Source: Anaerolineae bacterium
GTDB lineage: Bacteria; Chloroflexota; Anaerolineae; Promineifilales; Promineifilaceae
Assembly (NCBI GenBank): GCA_014879345.1
Contig: JACSSI010000379.1
Span: 1-5,515, forward strand
Reading direction: 5' to 3'
Length of the DNA: 5,515 nt
This document shows positions 4,828 to 5,515 of this stretch, one piece after another. Below the pieces are notes generated by a model. It was not told where the DNA came from and searched no databases. It worked only from the letters and a program-made list of their open reading frames with translations. Position numbers and translations under genes: made by a program. Position 1 is the first letter of the stretch, and every line of letters begins with the position of its first letter.

Positions 4828-5514
4828 ATGAAATCCAATAAAAACACGGCGAGAATGGCAGGAGCTTTGTATTTTATATACATCATCGCGCACACCAGCG
4901 CAGATGTGATAGGTCGTTCTAAAATTATTGTGTATGGCGATGCCGCCGCCACAGCTCAAAATATAACGGCTGCTGCGGGACAATTTCGGTTCGGTTTTAT
5001 AGGCGATTTACTCGCGGCTGTATTGTTTTTCTTAGCGGCCTGGGCTTTATATGTGGTATTAAAACCGGTTAATCAAAACCTGGCGTTGCTGTTCCTTTTA
5101 TTAAACCTGGGTGGTGTGATTATCCAATGTGCCAGCGATCTTTTTCTGGTTGCCAGCCAGATGCTTTTGAGCGGCGCGGATTACTTGAACGTATTTCAGG
5201 TCAATCAACTGCAAGCACTCTCTATGTTTTTTCTTTATGTCTACAAAGATGGGTTCATGATCGCCCAGCTATTTTATGGGGCGTGGCTCTTTCCGCTGGG
5301 CTACCTGGTTTTCAAGTCGGGCTTCATTCCCCGAATTTTGGGTATTTTGTTGATGATCCATTGCGCTTTCTGGCTGATGACTTTTCTGCGGTTCTTCCTT
5401 TTCCCAGACTTCAATGCCATCATCTATATCAGCTATCCGCTTGGATTTGTGGCGGAATTGGGGTTGAGTTTATGGCTTATGATTTGGGGTGTGAAGGAGC
5501 CAAAACCAGCCTGA
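4828..5514 (+). CDS. DUF4386 family integral membrane protein
   Basis: This 228-residue protein has about six membrane helices, near residues 9-23, 55-78, 85-109, 144-163, 168-190 and 196-219. The N-terminus (NKNTARMAGALYFIY) and the segment LFPLGYLVFKSGFIPRILG at about 154-172 match what I know of DUF4386 proteins, a widespread family of unknown function. No catalytic residues are evident. The start is the ATG at 4828, preceded by AAGGGAG (4816-4822) at good spacing. Longer in-frame starts upstream lack a ribosome-binding site and would read through the terminator repeat. The gene ends with TGA at 5512-5514, one base before the window ends, so no terminator can be seen. It contains no AACGGCCGTT copy and, by eye, is less GC-rich than the peptidase gene. 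It follows a terminator and is probably transcribed on its own. Confidence 0.85.
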   Translation: MKSNKNTARMAGALYFIYIIAHTSADVIGRSKIIVYGDAAATAQNITAAAGQFRFGFIGDLLAAVLFFLAAWALYVVLKPVNQNLALLFLLLNLGGVIIQCASDLFLVASQMLLSGADYLNVFQVNQLQALSMFFLYVYKDGFMIAQLFYGAWLFPLGYLVFKSGFIPRILGILLMIHCAFWLMTFLRFFLFPDFNAIIYISYPLGFVAELGLSLWLMIWGVKEPKPA

Positions 5515-5515
5515 G

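Overview
The window looks like a piece of a chromosome from a filamentous or sludge-type Chloroflexota (Anaerolineae-like) bacterium. This is inferred from several things seen together. There is a secreted lipoprotein with a Thr/Pro-rich linker. There is a secreted protein with a short hydrophobic C-terminal tail of the VFLPFIIK type. There is an iron-sulfur protein tail of a kind I associate with that phylum. Above all, the palindrome AACGGCCGTT recurs throughout the window. No database search was possible, so the phylum assignment is an inference.

Layout, left to right. Positions 1-432 (+) hold the C-terminal end of a protein with two 4Fe-4S clusters; its start lies outside the window. Positions 452-769 (-) hold a small hypothetical membrane protein convergent with it. 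Positions 770-1365 contain no confident gene, but they hold a possible decayed coding remnant, a good sigma70-type promoter (1102-1130) and two dyad-symmetric sites leading into the next operon. Positions 1366-1905 and 1915-2538 (+) are two tandem paralogues, 9 bases apart. Each has one N-terminal membrane or signal segment and one extracellular-type domain of about 115 residues with four cysteines at the same net spacing. A hairpin and an intrinsic terminator close that unit. Positions 2719-4572 (+) encode a lipoprotein with an M23 (LytM-type) peptidase domain followed by a PQQ-like beta-propeller; a second, near-identical terminator follows. Positions 4828-5514 (+) encode a six-helix DUF4386 membrane protein, complete one base before the window ends.

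The two terminators belong to a 60-base repeat (2581-2640 and 4600-4659) that matches at 55 positions; four of the five differences fall in the four-base hairpin loop. Each copy ends in the AACGGCCGTT palindrome, and in each the palindrome lies between a G-rich and a C-rich arm. Eleven full copies of this 10-base palindrome plus one 8-base core copy occur in 5.5 kb. They occur in coding sequence in all three reading frames (read as T-A-V, R-P-F or N-G-R) and also between genes. The pattern resembles the highly iterated palindrome HIP1 of cyanobacteria, but with a different sequence, and it is the most unusual feature of the window.

Functionally, the central part looks like a cell-surface neighbourhood: two anchored or secreted Cys-containing beta-domain proteins and a secreted peptidoglycan-peptidase-like lipoprotein with a propeller. 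They are separated by a terminator, so co-transcription is not supported, and any joint role is speculation.
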